A stretch of 37,848 nt of DNA, from NCBI GenBank assembly GCA_937884735.1, contig CAKZYI010000505.1, positions 1 to 37,848 on the forward strand. The letters run 5' to 3'. Below the pieces are notes generated by a model. The model did not search any database. It saw only the letters and a program-made list of their open reading frames with translations, and was not told the DNA's origin. The stretch is from an uncultured Pleurocapsa sp. (lineage in GTDB: Bacteria; Cyanobacteriota; Cyanobacteriia; Cyanobacteriales; Xenococcaceae). Positions 11,166-21,402 of this stretch are shown here, one piece after another (position 1 is the first letter of the stretch; every line of letters starts with the position of its first letter). Made by a program: the position numbers and the translations under genes.

Positions 11166-11663
11166 ATGAGTCTCAGATACAATATTGAAGAAGCAAAAAA
11201 AGAGTTAAGAATATCCGATGAAAGCTTTAAGGAAGTAAAGTATTACTCTTATGAAAGTATTCTCAAACAAATAGGCGAAAAATTTACTAATTCAGGAAAA
11301 AGAGCAACACAATATTTTAGGATTAACCACGATCTAAAAGGAGATGTTGTTTCTTTTATGCCAAAAAATGAAGAAGATGTTCCAGAAATACTCAAGTTAA
11401 TTATTCCAGATAACTCTAAACTATGGTTTATTGGTGCAGAAACTAAAAATGAAAAGCCTAAATATTGGTTGTATGAATCGGATTTAGATTCTGCGATCGC
11501 GATAATCTGCAATATGTATTTATTTGATTTTTATTTGGTAGACAAAAAATATAATTGGCTAATCTCAGAGGAACATCACGGAGTTTTGGTATCCGTTGGC
11601 GAACCTGTCGCTTCAAATTTAAAGCATTATAAAAAGCATTATTTAAAATTGAAAGAGATATAA
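11166..11663 (+). CDS. DUF6756-like protein
   Basis: LWFIGAETKNEKPKYWLYESDLDSAI...FYLVDKKYNWLISEEHHGVLVSVGEPV resembles DUF6756 from memory. Confidence 0.55.
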   Translation: MSLRYNIEEAKKELRISDESFKEVKYYSYESILKQIGEKFTNSGKRATQYFRINHDLKGDVVSFMPKNEEDVPEILKLIIPDNSKLWFIGAETKNEKPKYWLYESDLDSAIAIICNMYLFDFYLVDKKYNWLISEEHHGVLVSVGEPVASNLKHYKKHYLKLKEI

Positions 11664-11710
11664 GAAAAGATATAGTGCACTCTTTTTTCAAAAAGTTAAA
11701 CATCAGGTTT

Positions 11711-12076
11711 CTAAAATTTAGAATACTCAACTATAACTGCGATCGCAATAGTGATTTCTTCCATTTGATTTTCAGATATCCTACCTAACCTGCGAATAAA
11801 TCTTTTAATATCCATGCCACGTATTTGTAAAGTGTCTATCGCAGATGTTTTAGTCAAATTGTTTGTACTATTTGGCTCTATTTTTACGTGCCAAAAGTTC
11901 TTGATAAAATAAGGATTCTAATCTGTAATGGGTGCAATTAATTTAATAGGAAGCTTTCTCGCTGCATCAGAACTAATAACAATACCTGGGCGAGTTTTTT
12001 TGGTTTCTGCTCCTATAGTCGAATCGAAGTTAATTAACCAAATCTCTCTTCTTTTAGAAACAGATTTAGTATTCAA
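11711..12076 (-). pseudogene. mazF: MazF/PemK-family toxin interrupted by in-frame TAG (11918-11920)
   Basis: Hand translation: REIWLINFDSTIGAETKKTRPGIVISSDAARKLPIKLIAPITD*NPYFIKNFWHVKIEPNSTNNLTKTSAIDTLQIRGMDIKRFIRRLGRI; stop sits where Trp is usual (PITDW). Confidence 0.85.
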
Positions 12077-12428
12077 CAATATCACCTGCTAACCATTCTT
12101 TCCATTCAGAATTTTATTGATAATGTTCTTGAATATTTTCTGCTTGTTCGGCTAAAATTTTACGACGCTCATTAATAGGAAGTTTTAAAAAAGCGCGACG
12201 TTCAGATAGTGAACTTAAATCTGTTTCAATAGAATTTTTATTGTCTACATTCTCTATGGGCTGAGTTGACTTTAGTTGATTAGCTATTGATTTAAATAAA
12301 TGTTTGTTTTCATCTACTTCGCAAACAATAATTTCTATTTCCTTTCCTTTATAGGTTGATTTCAATCCTTGTATAAAACGATCATCTAATTCGCTGGCTT
12401 TTAATCTATATACAGATTGCATTTTCAA
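12066..12428 (-). pseudogene. MazE-like antitoxin, in-frame TAA near C-terminus (12114-12116)
   Basis: ...LPINERRKILAEQAENIQEHYQ*NSEWKEWLAGDIVEY*; the tail after the TAA keeps the usual antitoxin C-terminus and overlaps the mazF start. Confidence 0.8.
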
Positions 12429-12614
12429 TATTAAGTAATAATTTGTATTTATTTACCTTGTTAACGAAGCAACTTTCATCATAACGTAAGATACTTTCTT
12501 TATTTAAGGCGATCGCTCTACTTCAACCCCCCATTCCCCAAGAACACAGATTCAGCAGTTGAGATATGGTGAATAAATATAGTTTTTAGTCATATTTTAG
12601 CAAAACATCATCAA

Positions 12615-14105
12615 ATGTCAGAATCAAAAAAAGTTATTGTAATTGGTGCGGGTTGGGCTGGTTTGGGAGCGACATCTCATTTAGCCGAACAGGGTTATGA
12701 TGTTACTCTCCTCGAAGCAGCACCATATCCAGGGGGTTTGGTAGCGGGTTGGAAAACTGCTGGAGGTAAGTCTGTTGAGGGAGGAATCCATGGTTTTTGG
12801 TATCCCTACCGCAATATTTTTAGTAAAGTAAAGCAGTTAAAGCTCGATCCATTTACTCGCTTTACTCGTTCGTCGCAATACTCTCCTGCGGGTTTGGAAT
12901 TAGAGTCGCCTATCTTTCAGAATTTACTTCGTTTTCCTTCTCTTTTTGGCTTATTTATCTTTATTTAGTTTGTTCGATTGTCGTTGTGGGTGTGTGTTTT
13001 TGGGGTACCTCTTTTATATTCGGTAATTGATTTTGATAATTCTCACGAAGCTTGGCAACGCTACGATAAAATGACCGCCAGGGAATTGTTTAAACAGTAT
13101 GGGGTGTCGGAAAGACTGTATAAGGAATCCTTTGAACCTATGCTGCTAGTAGGCTTATTCGCCCCAGGAGAACAGTGTTCGGCAGCAGCAGCCTTGGGAA
13201 TGCTTTACTATTTCATTTTGGCGCATCAGCCTGATTTTGATGTGGTGTGGTGTCGCGGTACTGTTGGGGAAAAGATCTTTAAGCCCTGGATTGCCGAAAT
13301 CGATCAGGCTGGCGGAATAGTTCTTACCAATATGCGAGTTAGTGATATTGTAATCGACGAGACAGAAAAAGCTACGGGGGTAAAGTGTGGCGAGGAATTC
13401 TTTGCAGCCGATGCAATTATATCTAGCGTCAGTATTACAGGAATGAAAAAGATTGTTGAAAATAGCAGCACTCTCAATAATTACGCTCAATTCCGCAACT
13501 TGTCTAATTTAAAGGGGATCGATGTCTTAGCAACTCGCCTGTGGTTTGATCGCAAAATTAATATTCCTCTACCTTCCAATGCTTGCTTTGGTTTTGATGT
13601 TACTACTGGCTGGACGTTTTTCGATCTCAACGATCTTCATGATGAATATCAAAACGAACCAAATAGCGTAATTGAAGCCGACTTTTATCACGCCAACCAA
13701 CTGTTACCCATGAGTGACGAGCAAATCATTAATAAGGTACATCGGGATCTAACTACCTGTATTCGGGGTTTTGGCGCAGCTAAAGTTACAGACAGCAGCG
13801 TCATTCGCGTCAAAGAAGGTGTAACTCACTTTTTCCCTGGTAGTTATCAAAACCTACTTTCGGCAAAAACCGATATTCCCAACCTTTATATGAGTGGGGA
13901 TTGGATTGTTACCCGTCATGGCTCTTGGTCACAAGAAAAAGCCTATGTTACGGGTTTAGAAGCAGCAAATTTAATTGTCAGTAAATTTGGCGGTAGTAAA
14001 GCAAATATTATCCCTATCGAACCCGACGAGCCTCATATTCAAGTAGCTCGAACTATTAATAAAACTGTCAGAAATTTGACACAATTTCTACCGAATTTTT
14101 GGTAA
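12615..14105 (+). pseudogene. FAD-dependent oxidoreductase (phytoene desaturase/amine oxidase-like) interrupted by in-frame TAG (12966-12968)
   Basis: VIVIGAGWAGLGATSHLAEQGYDVTLLEA Rossmann motif; both ORF pieces are in the same frame: FGLFIFI*FVRLSLW...LLYSVIDFDNSHEAWQRYDKMTARELF. Confidence 0.88.
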
Positions 14106-14145
14106 ATTTTTGGTGACCAAAATCAAATTATGCTCTAGCTTTTTT

Positions 14146-15006
14146 CTACATCAAAGAAGTAATTGCTACTGCTGCAACTAATAATAAAAAAGTTACTACT
14201 ACCTATGCCGCACCATAGCCTAAATCTATATAGCGCTTATTGGTGGAATAAATATAAATTGAAACAGTTTCTGTTGTTCCTGCAGGCCCCCCTCCTGTCA
14301 TTACTTGAACTAAATCAAATACGCCAAAAGATTGAGCAAATCTAAACAATAAAGAAATCAAAATTTGAGGCATCAACAAAGGCAGAGTAATCTGATAAAA
14401 ACTCTGCCAAGGAGTTGCCCCATCCATTCTATGTGCTTCGTATAAATCCTCAGAAATAGACTGCAATCCAGCAAGTAAAATAATGCTAATAAATGGCGTA
14501 GTCTTCCATACGTCAGCAACAATTAAAGCAATCATGGCTAAAGCAGGTGTTCCCAACCAATTTATCCCCGTATCTATAAACCCGATTCGCCTGAGAATGT
14601 CGTTTACCACTCCGTATTGATCGTTGAAAATCCAAGCCCAAGCCAAACCCATTACAGCGGTAGGTAATGCCCAAGGAATAATAGCAACAGTACGGACAAT
14701 TCCTCTACCAAAAAAGGATTTATTTAAAACTAGAGCTACTCCCAAACCCAATAATAATTCTAGGGTTACGCTAAATATTGTGAAAACTGAAGTGTTGTAA
14801 ATACTTTGCCAAAATCTACCATCTCCTAACATTCTTTGATAGTTACCCAAACCCGCAAATACTGGCTGTAGCTGTGTGCCTAAGTTTTCGGTAAACCAAC
14901 TAAGATAAAAGGCTCTGACAATGGGATAGATAAATACCAAACCTAATATGATTAAAGCAGGAAGCAACAATAGCCACCCTGTTATTTTTTCTTGTTTATT
15001 AAGCAT
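14146..15006 (-). pseudogene. Sugar ABC transporter permease (MalF/UgpA-like), in-frame TAG (14203-14205) before last TM helix
   Basis: EAHRMDGATPWQSFYQITLPLLMPQI EAA loop; tail continues GYGAA*VVVTFLLLVAAVAITSLM*. Confidence 0.85.
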
Positions 15007-15008
15007 TG

Positions 15009-15034
15009 TGATTACTGATTACTGATTACTGATT
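15009..15034. repeat. Heptanucleotide tandem repeat (TGATTAC), 3.7 copies
   Basis: TGATTACTGATTACTGATTACTGATT. Confidence 0.9.
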
Positions 15035-15111
15035 GCAAGACAAGACCGCACTATCGCCCATCCTACAAATTTATCTAAGTGTTTCTTATCTTTGCAATCT
15101 AATACGAAACC

Positions 15112-15135
15112 GTTATAGGTTATAGGTTATAGGTT
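15112..15135. repeat. Heptanucleotide tandem repeat (GTTATAG), about 3.4 copies
   Basis: GTTATAGGTTATAGGTTATAGGTT. Confidence 0.9.
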
Positions 15136-16392
15136 TAATAAATTGCGAGTCTCGTTAGCAGCAGCTTGCATTGCTTTTTCAGGGGTCATTTTGCCTGTAA
15201 TAGCGGCACTAAGATAACGCTGAAGAATATCTGAAGCTTGAGCATATTGAGAAATAGGGGGACGCAGTGCAGAACTTTGAACTACGTCGAGTAATTTGGG
15301 ATAATAATTATATTTGGAGACGATCGCCTGGTCGTTAAATAAAGAGGTTCGGCTAGGAACAAACCCTGTCTCTAAAACGAACTCTCGCTGAGACTCTTCG
15401 CTGCTAAGAAAACTAATTACTTCCCAAGCTGCGTCAGAATGTTTAGTAGTTTTGGCAATGCCAATACCCCATCCTCCCAGACAAGCCCCACTATCTTTTC
15501 CCTCACCATGAACCATTGGCTTGATGCTATATTTTCCTGCAATGGGTGAATCTAATGCGGCACTATAAACATAAGGCCAATTGCGTAAAAAAGCTGCCTT
15601 CCCATTTTGAAATAGTAGGCGAGTTTCCTCTTCTGCATAGGTAGTGACACCAGGAGGAGAAACTTCAGTTGCGATCGCTTTTCTTAAAAACTCCACGGCT
15701 TCTAAGGCTTCTGGTCGATCTAATCCAACCTCCAATGTATCTGGATTGACCCAAAAAGCTCCGCTACCCTGCAAAATTTCGACAAACATTGCCGCCAAAC
15801 CTTCGTACTGCTTACCCTGCCATACATAGCCCCATTCTGTTAATCCTTGTTGCTGTAAATCTTGAGAAATTTCTAACAACTCTTTAAAAGTTTCGGGGGG
15901 TGCATACCCAGCTTTTTCCAGCAAATCCTGGCGATAATAGAGCATTCCTGCGTCCGAACGAAAGGGAATACGGTAAAGCTTGTTTTCATACATTCCCCCT
16001 GCAATATCGCCTTCTAGGTATTGTTGAGCCTCCGTAGCTGTCAGGCGATCGCTCAAATTCTCAAGCCAACCAGCAGCAGCAAATTTGGGAGTCCAAACTA
16101 TGTCCATGTAAACCAAGTCGTAGGGCGAATTCCCCAACAAAAAAGAAGATGTATATAAATCTTCTACCTGATTGCTATCGCTTGGTGCTTCGATAATTTG
16201 GAATTTAATATCGTCATGTTGTTGATTAAATTTAGTTACCAAAGGCTGAAGTTGTTGAGCTTCATCGGCTCTAATCAGAGTTGTGATAGTAATAGGTTGT
16301 TGGGTTTGAGCTGATAAAATCAACCCCTGAAAAACTATCACTAAGGTTGTCAACAAAACTATCAGCCAACTATTAACCTTGATTAGTTTCAA
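15127..16392 (-). CDS. Sugar ABC transporter extracellular solute-binding protein
   Basis: Signal-like N-terminus; FNQQHDDIKFQIIEAPSD..., YDLVYMDIVWTPKFAAAGWLENL, family 1 SBP; adjacent to permease. Confidence 0.9.
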   Translation of the reverse strand: MKLIKVNSWLIVLLTTLVIVFQGLILSAQTQQPITITTLIRADEAQQLQPLVTKFNQQHDDIKFQIIEAPSDSNQVEDLYTSSFLLGNSPYDLVYMDIVWTPKFAAAGWLENLSDRLTATEAQQYLEGDIAGGMYENKLYRIPFRSDAGMLYYRQDLLEKAGYAPPETFKELLEISQDLQQQGLTEWGYVWQGKQYEGLAAMFVEILQGSGAFWVNPDTLEVGLDRPEALEAVEFLRKAIATEVSPPGVTTYAEEETRLLFQNGKAAFLRNWPYVYSAALDSPIAGKYSIKPMVHGEGKDSGACLGGWGIGIAKTTKHSDAAWEVISFLSSEESQREFVLETGFVPSRTSLFNDQAIVSKYNYYPKLLDVVQSSALRPPISQYAQASDILQRYLSAAITGKMTPEKAMQAAANETRNLLNL

Positions 16393-16567
16393 AATATTTT
16401 TTTTAGACTTTATAAATACAAGAATAGTATTGATGGTAATGGATAATTCGGTATTTATACGAATGTATTCAAAATTATAAAGAAGTATTATTTGATTAAT
16501 TCAAAAGTAAATTAACCAGCTTTATTGTTATAAAACAACTAGAAAAAATATTTTCTCTTGCTCTGCA

Positions 16568-16600
16568 ACCCTGTTTGTACAAACAAAACAGGGTTTTTTG
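16568..16600 (+). terminator. Rho-independent terminator-like hairpin
   Basis: AACCCTGTTTGTACAAACAAAACAGGGTTTTTTG: GC-containing stem followed by T-run on plus strand; no plus-strand CDS immediately upstream. Confidence 0.65.
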
Positions 16601-16899
16601 TTGGCAGAAAAAATACGTCCCAATCAAGACTTTCTCTCTTCAGTAGCTCTGAGCAAAAATATTAAACAAAATAATTTAAAGTCAGAATTCAGCATTGTCT
16701 GTAAAAATGGGCTATACTTTACCATTGATAAAGTTATCAGTATTTTAAGTCGTTATCTTGGGATATATTCTATTGTGTCTGAATTTAAGTAAAGTATGGT
16801 CTAAAACTTGCAATACTTTCAATTAGCGCGGAGTTTTATCGCTTTATCGGCAAAATACTCACTGTTAATCATAAATAAGGTAGAGTTGAGGAGGGGGCT

Positions 16900-17265
16900 A
16901 TTCCTGAACAGCTAAACCTGACTGTAAGCTTAAGAGGCACCCGCGAAGTCAGGGAAAATTATCAAATATTTCGTCTTACTGGATTACTAGATGCTTTTTC
17001 TGATCCAGCTTTTCGTATAGTTATCGGTAGTTGTAGAGTCGTTGGTGCAAGCAACCTCGTTTTGGTTCTAGCACAGATTGATTTTATCGACAGTTCTGGT
17101 TTGGGAGCTTTAGTACAACTTGTCAAGAAAGCACAAACCGTCGGTGGTAGTTTACAAGTAGTGACTAACCCTAGGGTTACACAAACTGTGAAACTAGTTC
17201 GTTTAGAAAAGTTTTTATCTCTCCAGCCTTCTGTGGAGGTAGCAATAGAAAATCTAAACAAATAG
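16900..17265 (+). CDS. STAS-domain anti-anti-sigma factor-like protein, apparent ATT start
   Basis: IDFIDSSGLGALVQLVKKAQTVGGSLQVVTNPRVTQTVKLVRLEKFL; frame extends upstream to PEQLNLTVSLRGTREVRENYQIFRLTGLLDAFSDPAF; GAGGAGGGGG Shine-Dalgarno just before ATT at 16900-16902. Confidence 0.75.
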   Translation: MPEQLNLTVSLRGTREVRENYQIFRLTGLLDAFSDPAFRIVIGSCRVVGASNLVLVLAQIDFIDSSGLGALVQLVKKAQTVGGSLQVVTNPRVTQTVKLVRLEKFLSLQPSVEVAIENLNK

Positions 17266-17277
17266 CGTTCAGTATCC

Positions 17278-17775
17278 TTGGACGTAAAATCACCAGAGCA
17301 AGATAAGAAAGTAACAGATAATGATACGCCAACAGACACGGCTCAAACTTGGATGAAGTTCGGAACTATGGTAGATGGAATAGAGGCTTCTCAATTAACT
17401 CAAATTGAACGCCTATCCCCGATCGCCTTAGCGTACATAGGAGATGCTGTATTCGAGCTATATGTTCGCAGCAAACTCTTAATGCCTCCCAAACGTATGG
17501 CTGATTATCATAATCAAGTCGTCACCCAAGTGAGAGCCGAAAGTCAGGCGGTTCATTTGTCGGTATTATTGCCTCATTTGACCGATGAAGAAAAAGAAAT
17601 TTTACGTCGTGGGCGCAACGCCTCTACAATGAAGCCACGTCGTTTATCTCGCCAGATATATCAGCAAGCAACTAGCTTAGAAACCCTTATTGGTTATCTT
17701 CACATAAGCGATCCAGAGCGTTTGTCAGAATTGTTGGCAAAATTAGAGTTTAGTTCGATTGACAATAGACAATAG
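17278..17775 (+). CDS. mrnC: Mini-ribonuclease III (RNase III-like, no dsRBD)
   Basis: [23 protein letters not shown]...[33 protein letters not shown]; start codon uncertain. Confidence 0.88.
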   Translation: MDVKSPEQDKKVTDNDTPTDTAQTWMKFGTMVDGIEASQLTQIERLSPIALAYIGDAVFELYVRSKLLMPPKRMADYHNQVVTQVRAESQAVHLSVLLPHLTDEEKEILRRGRNASTMKPRRLSRQIYQQATSLETLIGYLHISDPERLSELLAKLEFSSIDNRQ

Positions 17776-17822
17776 AACGATGGACAATAAGCTTTCCTGA
17801 CAACCAACAAGCTTTAAAATCA

Positions 17823-18665
17823 ATGAAATCTAAGTCTTCTCATAATCGCCAGAAGAAAAAGATTAAGATAGACAAATCAAAGAGTAGACCAGTTTCAGAT
17901 TCTACGCCTAATATTTCCGACGAACCAAAAGAAGAAATAGATTTGACTTATGGTCGTCATGCAGTGTTGGCAGCATTAAAAAGCGATCGCGCCATCAATC
18001 GTATTTGGTTAACTGATACTATCCTTGCCCACGGACAGTTTTATCCTTTAATTAAGGAAGCAAAGGCAGAGGGGACAATTATTGATGAGGTTGATTCTCG
18101 TCGTCTGTCTAACCTTACCCAGGGAAGAAATCATCAGGGGATTGTGGCACAGGTTGCCCCTTATGTTTATTGGGATCTACCCGAATTGGTCGCTCATGCC
18201 AAAAAAGTTGCCGATCCTGTAATTGTTATTGCCGATGGCATTGAAGATCCCCACAACCTGGGCGCAATTATTCGTACCGCTGAAGCTCTTGGGGTACAGG
18301 GAATAGTAATTCCCAAACGTAGAGCAGCAGGAGTTACTTCTACTGTGATGAAGGTAGCAGCAGGAGCATTAGAAAATATGGCGATCGCTAGAGTGTCTAA
18401 TCTCAATCAAGCTATTACTAAATTAAAAGAAGATGGCTTTTGGATTTATGGCACTACTGCCGATACTGATAACTTACTACACCAAACAAACTTCAGTGGC
18501 TCTGTAGGCTTAGTTGTCGGCTCCGAAGGAAAAGGATTGAGTCATCTAACCCAGAAAAATTGTGACCAACTTGTAGCCATTCCGTTGGTGGGGAAAACTC
18601 CTAGTCTCAATGCTTCTGTGGCAACGGCGATCGCACTTTATGAAGTATTCCGTCAGCGACAATAA
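17823..18665 (+). CDS. rlmB: TrmH-family 23S rRNA (guanosine-2'-O-)-methyltransferase RlmB-like
   Basis: [51 protein letters not shown]...[12 protein letters not shown]...[15 protein letters not shown]. Confidence 0.92.
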   Translation: MKSKSSHNRQKKKIKIDKSKSRPVSDSTPNISDEPKEEIDLTYGRHAVLAALKSDRAINRIWLTDTILAHGQFYPLIKEAKAEGTIIDEVDSRRLSNLTQGRNHQGIVAQVAPYVYWDLPELVAHAKKVADPVIVIADGIEDPHNLGAIIRTAEALGVQGIVIPKRRAAGVTSTVMKVAAGALENMAIARVSNLNQAITKLKEDGFWIYGTTADTDNLLHQTNFSGSVGLVVGSEGKGLSHLTQKNCDQLVAIPLVGKTPSLNASVATAIALYEVFRQRQ

Positions 18666-18728
18666 TAGACCTCTTGCATGAATGGCAGACTAATTTATTT
18701 TCCCTTTAACCTTTTTCCGCTGACCAAC

Positions 18729-18775
18729 CTTGAATGCATTCAAGCCTCGACCCACCCTGAATGCATTCAGGGTGG
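18729..18775. repeat. Two adjacent perfect palindromes sharing GAATGCATTC core
   Basis: CTTGAATGCATTCAAG (18729-18744) and CCACCCTGAATGCATTCAGGGTGG (18752-18775, 24 bp perfect). Confidence 0.95.
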
Positions 18776-19042
18776 AAAGCGAGGCGCATTCCGCGGTTGC
18801 AAGCAGCGGTGCATTCCGAAGGGGCTGTAGTCGGAGCGTGCATCCGACTTTTAAACGCCCCGTCACCTTTTCCCTCTTACTCAGGTAGTTGATTATGATT
18901 GTGCGACGCGCCGATGGCGGATACACCTTCGGACGATGCGTAGCGAGTCAAACAAAGTTATAGCCATTTTAATAAGTCAAAATGACTATAACTTTAGAAT
19001 AGGCGATCGCCTTATTATTACCAAAATTAAGCTGTAGTCGGA

Positions 19043-20326
19043 TTAAGCAAAAACAAAATTACCACTGCTTTGTAGGCTAGCAGAATCGACTCCGCGAAAG
19101 ACTCCTAAATCAGTACCGTTAAAGCTAACAATAGTGCCATTTTCAAAAGCACTAAAGCTTAAATCGGCGATAGAAGCTGCACCAATGCCTGCAATACCAA
19201 CTATGTCAGAATCAAGCTCAAAATCTTCAATCACCAATGCTTCTTCAGGTGAATTAGCCACAGCTATCCAAAACTGATCTGCACCATCTCCACCAGTCAC
19301 CACATTATTAAATCCTGCTTCGTGGATAAAGCGATCGTCTCCATTTCCGCCTTTGACTAAATCGCGATCGCCTAAAACAATCGTATCGTTTCCATTACCA
19401 GCAAAAATCGTGTTTCCTCCTCCACTGTTGCTAGTATCGATTAAGTCGTCTCCATCACCAGTAAAAACTAATTCGCCTTGACTACCAACTGCAAAAAGAT
19501 CCCCCTCAGTAGTACCAATTCCTGGCGAAGAACTTGCTCCACCCCCTCCTGAAGTTTCTTCTACTTCAGTAACCGTAATTCTAGCTATTTGATAGTCGGG
19601 AGTAGTAAAATCAGCATTATTAAAAATAGCCTCCCCCTCAAATTCAAAGTCTAATACTCCACCAGATCCCGCAGGGAGAAAACTATCATAAGGCTGAATT
19701 GTGCCATTTTCATCAACACTATTGCCAATAACGTCTAGAGTATAACGCACATTAGCGGGATCTTCGTCGTTTACTTCCGTTCCCGCATCTAAAACATCAT
19801 CACCAGTAACAATAAATTCTGCACCAATAAAATTGCCCTCTTCATCGAATATTTCTATCGGTTCATCATTAGCTATAAAACCATCATTAGTGGGAAATAC
19901 CATCGTGGCGTAGCTAAAATAGCGGTTGTCATCTGAATTTTCGTCTATTTCAACTGTGGTAGTAAAAGTTTCCCCAGGATTTTGTAACAGGAAAAAAGGT
20001 GGTACTCGGTTATCAGAAAACACCATTCCCTGTACCCCTCCATTTATTCCCGCTGGGCTGGCTGCAAACTGTCCTGCTATGGTTTGCTCTGGTGTAGGAA
20101 GGTTTTGTGGAATTGCACCATTAGCGATCGCTTCATCCACTAAGCCTGGAATTTCTGGCTCGATGCCGACTATGCCATCTTCTGCTAATGTTTCTAATCC
20201 AGGGGAAGCAGTTTCACCAACGTAATAGGTATCAAAACTACAATCATGAAATCCACCCCATGATTGAGCAATGCCAGAACCGCCTTGAGGAGATAGGTTT
20301 TCAACAGTGACCTGTATAGTTGTCAT
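19043..20326 (-). CDS. Spondin-domain protein with C-terminal RTX-like (GGxGxD) repeats
   Basis: TIQVTVENLSPQGGSGIAQSWGGFHDCSFDTYYVGETASPGLETLAEDG plus FFLLQNPGETFTTTVEID...RYFSYATMVFPTNDGFIANDEPIEIFDEEGNFIGAEF (Spond_N-like), then GDGDDLID..GNGNDTIVLGDRDLVKGGNGDDRF. Confidence 0.85.
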   Translation of the reverse strand: MTTIQVTVENLSPQGGSGIAQSWGGFHDCSFDTYYVGETASPGLETLAEDGIVGIEPEIPGLVDEAIANGAIPQNLPTPEQTIAGQFAASPAGINGGVQGMVFSDNRVPPFFLLQNPGETFTTTVEIDENSDDNRYFSYATMVFPTNDGFIANDEPIEIFDEEGNFIGAEFIVTGDDVLDAGTEVNDEDPANVRYTLDVIGNSVDENGTIQPYDSFLPAGSGGVLDFEFEGEAIFNNADFTTPDYQIARITVTEVEETSGGGGASSSPGIGTTEGDLFAVGSQGELVFTGDGDDLIDTSNSGGGNTIFAGNGNDTIVLGDRDLVKGGNGDDRFIHEAGFNNVVTGGDGADQFWIAVANSPEEALVIEDFELDSDIVGIAGIGAASIADLSFSAFENGTIVSFNGTDLGVFRGVDSASLQSSGNFVFA

Positions 20327-20518
20327 AACTAATTATCCTGTAATAAACTATGCTTGAACACATCATATTTCAATGCTGAAGCCAATCTTAAACAGGCAAT
20401 AGCAAGTTAATAAAAATGTATTAATCTTTGCTTTTGTTGATAGTGGCAATTAAATAATTACTGATTACTAAATGTATTTTCATGGCTATATTTTAAAAAC
20501 GACATCGCTTATCAGTAA

Positions 20519-21319
20519 TCAGTAATTATCTAGCCATTTTTGAATATCTTTTAAAACTAATTCAGGAATTTCCCAAGGAAAAAGATGAGCGACTTGGGGA
20601 TAGTTGATGTATTCGCAGTTAGGTAAATATTGTGCGGTTTTTTGACTGGAATATGCGGTAATATTGCTATCGCATTCTCCTGAAAGCATCAAACAGGGAA
20701 AATCTATTTTGTGTAGATCTTCAAGACGGTTATAGCCTTGGCGAATGGCGTTAAATAAGGCATTGGTAGCTGCTTTTGAAGTCTTAAAATAGGCTGGCGT
20801 ACCTTCTTTTGCCAGATAGTTATAAGATTCGGGAGAGTGGTTTTCAATCAAAAAGCGAAAAAGCGATCGCTTGCCAAAAGTATCGATATTCCATTGCCAT
20901 CCTGGTTTGATTAGATTTATTATGCCGCCAATACCTGTAAATAATTGGTCTTTCCAAGTATTGCTAGTAGGGCTACTAAGAGGTTTGGCTGCTGTGGCGA
21001 TTAATATCATACCGCTAAATCTTTCAGGCATTAAAAGAGCTAATTCCATAGCGATAATTCCTCCTAACGACCAACCCAATAGAAGACAGCGATCTATATT
21101 GTGCTTATCTAATAAATCAGTTAGATCTTGAAGATGCTCCTCCATCACAAAATCTTGTTGATACTTGCTTTTGCCATAGCCACGAAGATCGGGCGCGATA
21201 GTTAAATATTTTTGAGAGAGATAATTTGTAAATACAGACATACTAGCAGAACTACCAGGATGACCATGTAAACAAAGAATGGGATATCCTTGTCCTTGAA
21301 TTTCTGTATTCAGATCCAT
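20519..21319 (-). CDS. Alpha/beta hydrolase
   Basis: PILCLHGHPGSSASMSVF, LLGWSLGGIIAMELALLMPERFSGMILI nucleophile elbow, CLMLSGECDS. Confidence 0.9.
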   Translation of the reverse strand: MDLNTEIQGQGYPILCLHGHPGSSASMSVFTNYLSQKYLTIAPDLRGYGKSKYQQDFVMEEHLQDLTDLLDKHNIDRCLLLGWSLGGIIAMELALLMPERFSGMILIATAAKPLSSPTSNTWKDQLFTGIGGIINLIKPGWQWNIDTFGKRSLFRFLIENHSPESYNYLAKEGTPAYFKTSKAATNALFNAIRQGYNRLEDLHKIDFPCLMLSGECDSNITAYSSQKTAQYLPNCEYINYPQVAHLFPWEIPELVLKDIQKWLDNY

Positions 21320-21402
21320 GAATTGGGCTATAGATATTATGTAAGATATTTAGATTTTGTCATAAGCTTAAGATAATTCAATCGGAAAGAAAGAATAAAG
21401 CT

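Noticed and set aside
16598-16792. 64-aa ORF after the terminator hairpin
   Set aside because: Starts with TTG at the end of the T-run, no recognisable family or good ribosome binding site.
18690-18926. 78-aa minus-strand ORF
   Set aside because: Lies within the palindromic repeat block; translation reflects repeats only.
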